Source: Spirochaetota bacterium
GTDB taxonomy: Bacteria; Spirochaetota; UBA12135; COTS27; JAFLEE01
Reading direction: 5' to 3'
Length of the DNA: 39,378 nucleotides
NCBI GenBank assembly: GCA_017302015.1
Contig: JAFLEE010000049.1
Span: 1 to 39,378, forward strand
The notes below the pieces were generated by a model, which had not been told where the DNA came from, did no database searches, and worked only from the letters and a program-made list of their open reading frames with translations. Below are positions 32,733 through 39,378 of this stretch, piece after piece (the stretch's first letter is position 1; the number at the start of each line of letters is the position of its first letter). The position numbers and the translations under genes were made by a program.

Positions 32733-34852
32733 GCGCGGGCGAGGCGCCCTTCCTCAACCGCGAGGCCTCCTGGCTCGCGTTCAACGCGCGCGTGCTCGAG
32801 GAGGGCCTCGACCCCCTGCGGCGTCCCATGGACCGCCTGCGCTTCCTCGCCATCTTCTCCAGCAACCTTGACGAGTTCTTCATGATCCGCCTGAGCGGCC
32901 TCTGGTCCCAGGTGCGGGCCGGCTACGCCAAGGAAGACGCCTCGCGCAACGCCCCCGGGCGGGCCCTCGCGGCCTGCGAGGAGCGCGTGCGCGCCCTGGT
33001 GCCGGTCCAGATGCAGGCCCTGCGCGAACAGGTGCTGCCCCAATTGGAGCGCTCGGGCGTCCGCTTCCACGACGCGGCCCGCCTGCCGCCGGAATTGCGC
33101 CCCCCGCTTTCCCGCGTCTTCCAGGAGGAGTTCCAGCCGATCCTCACGCCCATGGCGGTGGACCCCGGCCGCCCCTTCCCGTTCCTCGCCGGGCGCCAGG
33201 TGTATCTGCTGGTGGAACTCCGCAAGGAGGGCGACGACAAGCCCCGCTTCGCCATCGTCCCCATCCCCAGCGACCGGCGTTTCGTGGCGGTACCCGGCCG
33301 CCACCGCGAGTTCGTCTACGCCGAGTCCCTCGTGCAGGCCTTCGCCCACACCCTCTTCAGCGGCTTCGAACTCCGCGCCGCGGCGGCCTTCCGCATCACC
33401 CGCGACGGCGAACTCTCCATCATGGAGGACGAGGCCGTCGACCTCCTCTCGGTGATCGAGGGGGAACTCAAGAAGCGCGACCGGGGCATCCCGCTGCGCC
33501 TGGAGATCGAGGACCACGCCAGCCCCGCCTTCATCGCCTTCCTCGCCTCCCACCTCGAGATCGAGGAGCGCTTCATCTACCGCCTGCCGGCGCCGCTGCA
33601 GGTCTCCGACTTCATGGGCTTCACCTTCCGCCCGGGCTACGACGAGCTGCGCGCCGAGCCTTGGCCCCCCGTGCCCGAGCGCAGCCTCGCCGACACGACC
33701 CGCACGATCTTCGACATCGTGCGCGAGCGCGACCGGCTCCTGCACCTGCCCTTCGAGACCTTCGACCCCGTGGTGCGCCTGCTCGACGAGGCGAGCCGGG
33801 ATCCCGACGTCCTCGCCATCAAGCAGACCCTCTACCGCACTTCGGGCCAATCGCCCGTGGTCGCCGCCCTCAAGCGCGCGGCGGCGGCCGGCAAGCAGGT
33901 GACCGTGCTCGTCGAACTGAAGGCCCGCTTCGACGAGGCGCAGAACATCGGCTGGGCGCGGTCCCTGGAGGACGCCGGCTGCTACGTGGTCTACGGCCTG
34001 GTGGGGATGAAGATCCACTGCAAGATGCTGCTCGTGGTGCGCCGGGAGGCCGAGGGCCTGCGCCGCTACGTGCACCTCTCCACGGGCAATTACAACGACC
34101 GCACCGCCCAGGCCTACACCGATCTCGGGCTCTTCACGGCCTCGCCCGCCTTCGGGCGCGAGGTGGCCGAGGTCTTCAACCTGCTCACCGGCTATAGCGA
34201 GCCGCCCCGCATGCGCAAGCTCGTCACGAGCCCCCTCGACCTCCGCCAATGGTTCCTCGACCGCATCGCGCGGGAAGCCGAGCGGGCCCGGCGCGGCGAG
34301 CCGGCCGAGATCCGCGCGAAGATGAACTCGCTGGTCGACGAGCAGGTCATCCGGGCGCTCTACCGGGCCTCCGGCGACGGGGTGCGCATCGACCTCCTGG
34401 TGCGGGGCGTCTGCTGCCTCTGCCCCGGGGTGGCCGGCCATAGCGAGAACATCCGGGTGCGCAGCATCATCGACCGCTACCTCGAGCACTCCCGCGTCTT
34501 CTGCTTCCACGCCGGCGGCGAGCGCGAGGTCTACCTCGCCAGCGCCGACTGGATGGACCGCAATTTCGACCGCCGGGTGGAGGTGCTCTTCCCGGTGGAG
34601 GACGCCGACCACCGCAGGGTGCTCCTCGACGCCTTCGAGATCTGGTTCGCCGACAACACCACGGCCCGGGCGCTGGGCCCTGCGGGCGCCTGGGAGCGCC
34701 TACGCCCCGCCCCCGGGGAGCCGCCACGCCACGCCCAGCGGGAACTCCACGAATACCACGTCGAAAAAAACGCCAGCGTGGCGACGGCCACCGGCATCAA
34801 GTTCATCCCGGTGACCCGCAGGGGCGCCGCGCCAGGAGCCCACCATGGCTAA
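32729..34852 (+). CDS. ppk1: Polyphosphate kinase 1
   Basis: A 707-residue enzyme that builds polyphosphate from ATP, matching the usual PPK1 length. The N-terminus reads FLNREASWLAFNARVLEEG, then FLAIFSSNLDEFFMIRLSGL, both diagnostic. The catalytic core has KQTLYRTSG, the autophosphorylated histidine region GMKIHCKMLLV, HLSTGNYNDRTAQAYTDLGL, LCPGVAGHSENIRVRSI and ASADWMDRNFDRRVEVLFPVED. The start is GTG 32729, inside the upstream stop as GTGA; the same frame is open much further upstream, but those residues are Arg/Pro-rich shadow translation of the phosphatase gene. The stop overlaps the phosphofructokinase ATG by 8 bases. Coupling with Ppx and PFK suggests polyphosphate turnover is matched to glycolytic flux. 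Confidence 0.96.
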   Translation: MSAGEAPFLNREASWLAFNARVLEEGLDPLRRPMDRLRFLAIFSSNLDEFFMIRLSGLWSQVRAGYAKEDASRNAPGRALAACEERVRALVPVQMQALREQVLPQLERSGVRFHDAARLPPELRPPLSRVFQEEFQPILTPMAVDPGRPFPFLAGRQVYLLVELRKEGDDKPRFAIVPIPSDRRFVAVPGRHREFVYAESLVQAFAHTLFSGFELRAAAAFRITRDGELSIMEDEAVDLLSVIEGELKKRDRGIPLRLEIEDHASPAFIAFLASHLEIEERFIYRLPAPLQVSDFMGFTFRPGYDELRAEPWPPVPERSLADTTRTIFDIVRERDRLLHLPFETFDPVVRLLDEASRDPDVLAIKQTLYRTSGQSPVVAALKRAAAAGKQVTVLVELKARFDEAQNIGWARSLEDAGCYVVYGLVGMKIHCKMLLVVRREAEGLRRYVHLSTGNYNDRTAQAYTDLGLFTASPAFGREVAEVFNLLTGYSEPPRMRKLVTSPLDLRQWFLDRIAREAERARRGEPAEIRAKMNSLVDEQVIRALYRASGDGVRIDLLVRGVCCLCPGVAGHSENIRVRSIIDRYLEHSRVFCFHAGGEREVYLASADWMDRNFDRRVEVLFPVEDADHRRVLLDAFEIWFADNTTARALGPAGAWERLRPAPGEPPRHAQRELHEYHVEKNASVATATGIKFIPVTRRGAAPGAHHG

Positions 34853-35933
34853 GATCGAGCGCATCGGCATCCTCACCTCCGGGGGCGATAGCCCCGGCCT
34901 CAACGCGGCCATCCGCGGCGTGGCGAAGACCGTCATGCGGGAGGACGTGGAGGTCCTGGGCATCCAGGACGGCTTCGCGGGGCTCGTGGAGAACCGGGCC
35001 GAGCGGCTGGAATGGAACCAGGTCTCGGGCATCCTCACCCTGGGCGGCACGATCCTGGGCACCAGCCGCAATAAGCCCCACAAATGGCCGAAGAAGGGCG
35101 GCGGCACGGAAGACCGCACCGACGACGCGGTGAAGAGCTACAAGAAGATGGGCCTCGACGCCCTCGTGTGCCTCGGCGGCGGGGGCACCCAGAAGAACGC
35201 CTTCCGCCTCATGGAGAAGGGCGGGCTGCGCATCGTCACCCTCCCCAAGACCATCGACAACGACGTCTTCGGCACCGACATCTCCTTCGGCTTCGACACG
35301 GCCATGACCATCGCCTGCGAGGCCATCGACCGCCTGCACACCACGGCCTCGAGCCACCACCGTTGCATGCTCGTCGACATCATGGGGCACCGGGCCGGCT
35401 GGCTCGCCCTCGAGGCGGGATTGGCCGGCGGGGCCGACGTCATCCTCATCCCCGAGATCCCCTTCAGTTTCCGCAAGGTCGCCAACGCCCTCATCAAGCG
35501 GGAAAAGAACAATAAGCGCTTCTCGATCATCGCGGTGGCCGAAGGCGCCGAGATCGTCGGCGAGGGGGCCCGCAAGGACGACGGCGCGGAAGACCCCGAA
35601 GGGGATGGCGACGCGCTCCTCGCCCCCTCCCTCAGCCATCGCCTCGCCGCCTTCATCCAGAAGGAGACCGCCCTGGAAACGCGGGTGACCACCCTGGGCC
35701 ACCTCCAGCGCGGGGGAACGCCGACGCCCACCGACCGGGCGCTGGCGACGCTCCTGGGCGCCAAGGCCGGGGAATGCATCCTCCACGGGGAGTTCGGGGT
35801 CATGATCGCCCACCGGGGCGGCCAGGCCGTTCCCGTGCCCCTCGCCGAGGTCGCCGGAAAGAAAAAACTGGTGCCCATGGACGACCCGCTCATCAAGACG
35901 GCGAGGCTCCTCGGCCTCTGCCTCGGCGACTGA
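34845..35933 (+). CDS. pfkA: 6-phosphofructokinase (PfkA superfamily) with variant donor-site residues
   Basis: A 362-residue PFK that phosphorylates fructose 6-phosphate. Conserved blocks: GILTSGGDSPGLNAAIRG (8-25), PKTIDND (134-140, catalytic Asp138), DRLHTTASSHHR (about 162-173), MGHRAGWLAL (180-189), PEIPF (203-207) and HLQRGGTPTPTDR. Three donor-selectivity positions are non-standard. The E. coli GGDGS loop is GGGGT here (111-115), so the Mg-binding Asp103 equivalent is Gly113. The 104 position is Gly (ATP-type) while the 124 position is Lys135 (PPi-type). Gly104 with Lys124 is known from ATP-using actinobacterial and trypanosome enzymes, so ATP is somewhat favoured, but PPi or polyphosphate use cannot be excluded. 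It overlaps polyphosphate kinase by 8 bases and ends 4 bases from the convergent kinase gene. Confidence 0.93.
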   Translation: MAKIERIGILTSGGDSPGLNAAIRGVAKTVMREDVEVLGIQDGFAGLVENRAERLEWNQVSGILTLGGTILGTSRNKPHKWPKKGGGTEDRTDDAVKSYKKMGLDALVCLGGGGTQKNAFRLMEKGGLRIVTLPKTIDNDVFGTDISFGFDTAMTIACEAIDRLHTTASSHHRCMLVDIMGHRAGWLALEAGLAGGADVILIPEIPFSFRKVANALIKREKNNKRFSIIAVAEGAEIVGEGARKDDGAEDPEGDGDALLAPSLSHRLAAFIQKETALETRVTTLGHLQRGGTPTPTDRALATLLGAKAGECILHGEFGVMIAHRGGQAVPVPLAEVAGKKKLVPMDDPLIKTARLLGLCLGD

Positions 35934-35937
35934 CGCC

Positions 35938-37527
35938 TCAGGCCGACAGGAGTTTCGCCAGGGCCGCCTGGAGGGCGGCGAGGCCGAAGGGCTTCTGGAG
36001 GAAGGCCTCGTGCCCCCGGCCCTGGAATTGGCGCACGACCTCCTGTTCGCTGTAGCCGCTGGTGACGAGGATCTTGACCTCCGGGCGGATGCGGCGGAGT
36101 TCGGCGAAGGCCCGTACGCCGTCCATCTGGGGCATGGTGAGGTCGAGGAGCACCCCGTCGACGCGGGAGGATCCGGCGCGCAGGAGATCCACCCCCTCCC
36201 GCCCGTCGGCGGCGGTGAGCACCCGGTAGCCGCTATGCTCGAGCATGGAACGGCAGAGGAGCCGTACGGGCTCTTCATCGTCGATCACGAGGATCGTCGC
36301 CCCCGGGCGCCCGGGGGCCCGCTCGGGTTCGGCGGACGGCGGCTCCGCCGGGGACCCGCTCGCGGCGAGCACGGGGAAGAGCACGCGCACCGTCGTCCCC
36401 CGGTCGAGCCCGCTCTCGATGAAGATGGCTCCCTGGTGGCCGCGGAGGATCCCAAGGACCGCGGACATGCCGAGGCCGCGGCCCGTGAACTTCGTGGAGA
36501 AGAAGGGATCGAAGACCCGGCGCACCGTCTCGTCGTCCATGCCCACGCCGGTGTCGCGCACTTCCAGGGCGATGAAATCCCCCGGGTCGGGCTTCTCCTC
36601 GAGGCGGCTCCCCTGGAGTTCATCTGAATCGCAATGCACGAGCCGGGTGGCCAGCGTCACCCGGCCGTCGCGGTCCCCGATGGCCTCGGAGGCGTTGGTG
36701 ATGAGGTTCATGACCACCTGCTGCACCTGCCCGGGATCGATGAGGATGCCGGGCAGGCCCGTGGACAATTCGAGGGTCAGACCCACGCGCTTGGAGAGGG
36801 AGGCGTGGAGCAGGTGGGCGTTCTCCTCCACCAGGGCGCTCAAGTCCACCCATTGCTTGATAAAACGCCCCTTCCCCGAATAGGCGAGCATCTGGCGGGT
36901 GAGGTCCTCGGCCCGCCGGGCCGCGGCCATGGCCTGGCGGATGAAGTCTGCCGCGCCCGCGGCGGGGGAAGCGCCGGGAGCCCCGAGGGAAAGCAGCGCG
37001 AGGTCGAGGTTCCCCTCGACCGCCGTGAGCAGGTTATTGAAATCGTGGGCGATGCCGCCGGCGAGGATGCCCAGGCTCTCGAGCTTCTGGACGTGGAGCA
37101 CCTGGCGCTCGAGGTCGGCCTTCTCCCGTTCCATGCGCGCGCGGTGCTCGGCGCCCCGCGCCGCCTTGAGGCCATCCTCGACCTTGCGGGCGAAGAAGGC
37201 GTAGAGGCGCTCTTCGCGCTTCTCCACGGGGTGGCCCAATTCCATGAAGAGGACCCCGCGCTCCCCGCGGTCGGCGAAGCGGTGGGAAAAGCCCCCTTGC
37301 GAATCGGCGGGCAGGGGGGCCCCGGGCGGGAGGCCGAGGGAGGCGGCGATGCGGGGGCTCCCCCCGTCTTCCCAGGCGATGGCGATGCGGCGGGCGCCGA
37401 AGAGGCGCGTGGCTAGGTCGATGCAGTCGCGGTGGAAATCCTCCAGGGAACCCTTGAAGGCGAGGGAGGCGAGTTCGTGGAGGATGGAGAGCTCGGCGAT
37501 CATGAGCTCCAGCACCGATTTCTTCAC
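35938..37527 (-). CDS. Hybrid histidine kinase (GAF-like, HisKA, HATPase, receiver), GTG start
   Basis: A 529-residue soluble sensor kinase. Residues 15-125 resemble a GAF domain, a coiled coil follows (about 128-150), then the H-box GILAGGIAHDFNNLLTAVEG with phospho-acceptor His161, the N-box QVVMNLITNASEAI, the G1 box VRDTGVGMDDE, the F-box RRVFDPFFSTKF and G2 GRGLGMSAV. The C-terminal receiver domain (about 410-529) has IDDEE, the phospho-acceptor Asp in LLDLTMPQMDG, TSGYSE and KPF. A separate output gene is not visible nearby. The GTG at 37527 overlaps the FIST gene stop as GTGA, so sensor and kinase are made together. The start gives MKKSVLELMIAELSILHELA. It is convergent with the PFK gene, with only 4 bases between stops. 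Confidence 0.93.
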   Translation of the reverse strand: MKKSVLELMIAELSILHELASLAFKGSLEDFHRDCIDLATRLFGARRIAIAWEDGGSPRIAASLGLPPGAPLPADSQGGFSHRFADRGERGVLFMELGHPVEKREERLYAFFARKVEDGLKAARGAEHRARMEREKADLERQVLHVQKLESLGILAGGIAHDFNNLLTAVEGNLDLALLSLGAPGASPAAGAADFIRQAMAAARRAEDLTRQMLAYSGKGRFIKQWVDLSALVEENAHLLHASLSKRVGLTLELSTGLPGILIDPGQVQQVVMNLITNASEAIGDRDGRVTLATRLVHCDSDELQGSRLEEKPDPGDFIALEVRDTGVGMDDETVRRVFDPFFSTKFTGRGLGMSAVLGILRGHQGAIFIESGLDRGTTVRVLFPVLAASGSPAEPPSAEPERAPGRPGATILVIDDEEPVRLLCRSMLEHSGYRVLTAADGREGVDLLRAGSSRVDGVLLDLTMPQMDGVRAFAELRRIRPEVKILVTSGYSEQEVVRQFQGRGHEAFLQKPFGLAALQAALAKLLSA

Positions 37528-38666
37528 GGGGGCCCGCCCGAACCGAACACGCCCACGGCCAGGGTCTTATTGTGGAATTGGGGGTAATCGGTGTAACCCC
37601 CGATTTCGCCGAAGCTGAGGGCGCCCAGCATGGGCAGGTCTTCCCCGAAGGACTCGCGCATGGCCCGAAGTTCGCGGGCATAGGCCTCGCCGAGATAGAG
37701 GTATCGCGAGATGCAATCGAAGACCAGGGCGAAGCGGGGCGAGGCCACCTGGGCGAGGGCCGCGCGGGCGACCAGGCTCGCGGCGTCGACGAGATCGTCG
37801 ACCGTGCCCTCCATGATGTGGGCCACGGCGTTCTCGGGGATCTCGGTGACGAGGTCGATGCTCTGGTCGAGGCGCACGGAAACGGGATCGCGGATGAGGT
37901 AATTCCCGCGGATGTCGGCCGTGCCGAGGGGATAGCGCATGCCCCATTCGGGGAACGATTTCGGGTGGATCCCCCCGAGGCGCCCCGAGTAGACCTCGAA
38001 GGCCGGCCGCGCGTCGAGTTCCAGGATCCGTTTCCCCTGGGACCGGGTCACCACCAGGAGGTCGCCCTTGGGCTTCCAGCCGTGGCCGATGGCGCAGCCG
38101 ATCTGCGCCCCGCGCACGCTCGCCGAGGCCACGGCCCCGCTCTCCACGCCGCGCTCGGTGAATTGCCAGGTCTTGAAAAATCGAAGATTATCCCCGGCGC
38201 CGCCCCCGAGGTAGCGGACGCCGGGACCGAGGCGATCATAGAGGCTGCGAAGCATCTCGGTGACCCCGGGCGCGAACCCGTCGGGCAAGACGAGGATGGC
38301 GGCGCCCTCTTCCCCGGGGATCCCCAATTCCTCCGCGCTCAAGATCCCGGCGCGCGCGGGATCCGAGGCCATGGAAGCCTGGAGGGAAGTTCGAACGGAA
38401 AGTTCGCTCCCGGAGAGCGTCGCGACCCCGACGGCCTGGCGAAAAACGCCCTCGGCGGTGAGGAGCCCCGCGCCGCAGAATCCGACGAGTCGGGAGGATC
38501 CGATGGACCCGCGCACCGCATCGAGTACGGAGGCCTGATCATAGGCGTCGGTGGTGAAGAGGATCGTGAGGGCCGGGGGGCCGGAGGTTTCCAGCGCCCG
38601 TTCAACCGAGGCGAGGGCGGCCTCCGTGGCGGAAGGAAGCGTGCTCCACCCGACACCGACTTTCAT
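37524..38666 (-). CDS. FIST-domain sensor protein (FIST_N and FIST_C)
   Basis: A 380-residue small-molecule sensor. The N-terminal FIST domain reads MKVGVGWSTLPSATEAALAS, ALTILFTTDAYDQASVLDAV, SSRLVGFCGAGLLTAEGV, and GVRYLGGGAGDNLRFFKTWQF. The C-terminal part has the FIST_C pattern ALVFDCISRYLYLGEAYARE and LPMLGALSFGEIGGYTDYPQFHNKTLAV. FIST proteins are proposed to bind amino acids or related ligands and to signal to kinases or diguanylate cyclases. The frame is open to 38723, but ATG 38666 is the first family-like start and has GGGGA 8 bases upstream. The TGA overlaps the hybrid kinase GTG, so this is very probably the ligand-sensing partner of that kinase. Confidence 0.9.
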   Translation of the reverse strand: MKVGVGWSTLPSATEAALASVERALETSGPPALTILFTTDAYDQASVLDAVRGSIGSSRLVGFCGAGLLTAEGVFRQAVGVATLSGSELSVRTSLQASMASDPARAGILSAEELGIPGEEGAAILVLPDGFAPGVTEMLRSLYDRLGPGVRYLGGGAGDNLRFFKTWQFTERGVESGAVASASVRGAQIGCAIGHGWKPKGDLLVVTRSQGKRILELDARPAFEVYSGRLGGIHPKSFPEWGMRYPLGTADIRGNYLIRDPVSVRLDQSIDLVTEIPENAVAHIMEGTVDDLVDAASLVARAALAQVASPRFALVFDCISRYLYLGEAYARELRAMRESFGEDLPMLGALSFGEIGGYTDYPQFHNKTLAVGVFGSGGPP

Positions 38667-38754
38667 GAACGCATCCCCGATGGATCCACCTCGTATTTTT
38701 ACAATGGGACCCGGGATTTTCAACGGGATTTTTCGAGTTTGTAGCCGTAATACT

Positions 38755-38784
38755 CCAAAATAAATCCGGCCCGTCCGGCGGATT
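38755..38784 (-). terminator. Possible terminator after the YhcH-family gene
   Basis: Read on the minus strand, AATCCG pairs with CGGATT across a GC-rich loop (38763-38784) and is followed by the T-rich TTATTTT (about 38755-38761). It lies about 65 bases past the YhcH stop. Confidence 0.4.
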
Positions 38785-38808
38785 CACGCTAAAAAACGAA
38801 CAAACTTC

Positions 38809-38833
38809 TGCGGATATTCCGCAATCTTTTTTT
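38809..38833 (+). terminator. Terminator-like hairpin facing the plus strand, without a plus-strand gene
   Basis: TGCGGA (38809-38814) pairs with TCCGCA (38818-38823) over a 3-base loop and is followed by seven Ts (38827-38833). This is a textbook plus-strand terminator shape, yet no plus-strand gene ends nearby; the last ended at 35933. It may act in the minus direction as part of the tail region of the YhcH gene, or stop antisense transcription. Confidence 0.4.
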
Positions 38834-38849
38834 ACGGGTCGCGAGTGCT

Positions 38850-39302
38850 TCAGGAAACTCGGACTTTCACCACGCACACTTTGATCTTCGAAGGCTGGTC
38901 GAGCATAATGAGGGGACGGTGGGCGTCCTCGGGCCAGAAGATGGCCATCGTCGTCCCGCCGAGGCGGAGCAGGCTGCCATCCGGGTAATCCTTATAGATG
39001 ATCACGTCTTTTTCGCGATCGTAGGGCAAGTCGGGGAACGCCGAGCGGGGCAGCCACTCGATGAATTGGCCGCCCTCGAGCACGCGGTGGATATCGAGGT
39101 AATTGCGGTGGGTCTCATAGAAGCGCCTCTCGCGGGGCTCGGTGCTCGGCGCCATGACCTTAGCGTAGACGTCCGTGCCGTCGATGGGGTGGTCCCCCAC
39201 GGCCAGGGACGCCTGGGCATGGAGGGCGAACTCGATGCCCTTGCGCAGGCGGGGATCGGCGGGAACTTGGCGGAGGTCGGAGAGTTGGTGGATGAGGATC
39301 AT
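38850..39302 (-). CDS. YhcH/YjgK/YiaL-family cupin protein (DUF386)
   Basis: A 150-residue cupin-fold protein. Family motifs: GTDVYAKVM, FYETHRNYLDIHRVLEGGQFIEW with the two metal-type histidines, YDREKDVIIY, LGGTTMAIFWPEDAHRP and KIKVCVVKV. Members such as E. coli YhcH and YiaL sit in sialic-acid and sugar catabolism operons and are thought to be sugar anomerases or metal-dependent binding proteins. The ATG 39302 lies 5 bases after a perfect TATAAT and has no Shine-Dalgarno. The gene is alone here; an upstream partner would lie outside the right edge only if it were read divergently. It fits the sugar-catabolic character of the window. Confidence 0.93.
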   Translation of the reverse strand: MILIHQLSDLRQVPADPRLRKGIEFALHAQASLAVGDHPIDGTDVYAKVMAPSTEPRERRFYETHRNYLDIHRVLEGGQFIEWLPRSAFPDLPYDREKDVIIYKDYPDGSLLRLGGTTMAIFWPEDAHRPLIMLDQPSKIKVCVVKVRVS

Positions 39303-39307
39303 GGGGG

Positions 39308-39313
39308 ATTATA
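39308..39313 (-). promoter_or_regulatory. Perfect -10 box (TATAAT) directly before the YhcH-family start codon
   Basis: TATAAT on the minus strand with only 5 bases (CCCCC) to ATG 39302, so the transcript would begin at or within the start codon. No -35 resembling TTGACA is found at 16-18 bases. Confidence 0.55.
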
Positions 39314-39378
39314 CCAAGAGCGGAAGGATTTTTCGGGGGAAAAGATCGGCGCGGGGTATCAAGGGGGATGCGTGGGAT

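Noticed and set aside
32639-34612. 657-codon minus-strand frame opposite polyphosphate kinase
   Set aside because: Antisense shadow; polyphosphate kinase is fully conserved on the plus strand.
37572-38744. 390-codon plus-strand frame that would end near the plus-strand hairpin at 38809
   Set aside because: Tempting because of the terminator, but the sequence is a shadow of the FIST gene and has no domain or ribosome site.
1-39378. Mobile element, phage, CRISPR or tRNA
   Set aside because: No transposase, integrase, terminal inverted repeats, spaced direct repeats or tRNA-like cloverleaf was noticed on reading both strands.

Overview
This is a GC-rich bacterial chromosomal window (by eye about 65 percent GC) with about 25 coding sequences and no rRNA, tRNA, phage gene, insertion sequence or CRISPR array that I could find. 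The mix points to a Gram-negative, polymer-degrading free-living bacterium: lipoprotein-type secretion, several carbohydrate-active enzymes, a formylglycine-generating-enzyme-like domain fused to an SGNH esterase, a hybrid histidine kinase and a GGDEF/EAL protein. Similar mixes occur in the PVC group, Spirochaetota and uncultured phyla such as Hydrogenedentota, but the sequence alone does not fix the phylum. Long open frames on the opposite strand of almost every gene are GC-driven shadows.

Layout. Positions 1-4235 (minus) hold a 7TM AraC-type regulator, a LolD/MacB-type ATPase and an FtsX-type permease that runs off the left edge. Positions 4583-9143 hold an unidentified alpha/alpha-toroid-like protein, a small membrane protein, an SRPBCC (AHSA1) protein, a DUF2007 protein with three 24-residue Asp-rich repeats and a cupin-AraC regulator that precedes a clan GH-A glycosidase (9257-10675). 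Positions 10737-14105 (minus) hold a PQQ-type beta-propeller, a membrane-anchored metallo-beta-lactamase-fold protein and an MDR oxidoreductase. Positions 14263-17629 (minus) hold the FGE-SGNH fusion lipoprotein and a separate SGNH hydrolase; squeezed between them on the plus strand is a fragment of a class III nucleotide cyclase. Positions 17911-22702 (plus) encode a 1212-residue secreted GH42-like enzyme and a secreted five-bladed-propeller glycosidase.

Positions 22740-26124 (minus) form a tightly coupled membrane operon: a 41-residue aldo/keto-reductase N-terminal stub, two multi-TM proteins with lycopene-cyclase-like motifs, and a c-di-GMP phosphodiesterase with a degenerate GGDEF domain. 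Positions 26420-30423 (plus) carry a GH151-like enzyme, an unknown secreted protein and a PfkB sugar kinase. Positions 30629-35933 (plus) carry a small CZB-like helical protein followed by overlapping genes for a Ppx/GppA-HD phosphatase, polyphosphate kinase and a 6-phosphofructokinase with altered active-site residues. Positions 35938-38666 (minus) are a FIST sensor overlapping a hybrid histidine kinase. A YhcH-family cupin closes the window.

Functionally, most genes serve extracellular and intracellular glycan breakdown, sugar phosphorylation and phosphate/energy storage, with several sensors. Two translation-initiation styles coexist: genes with a clear Shine-Dalgarno, and genes whose -10 box lies only 5-9 bases before the start codon and are therefore probably leaderless. 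Tight 4- or 8-base stop/start overlaps (GTGA, ATGA) mark the operons.
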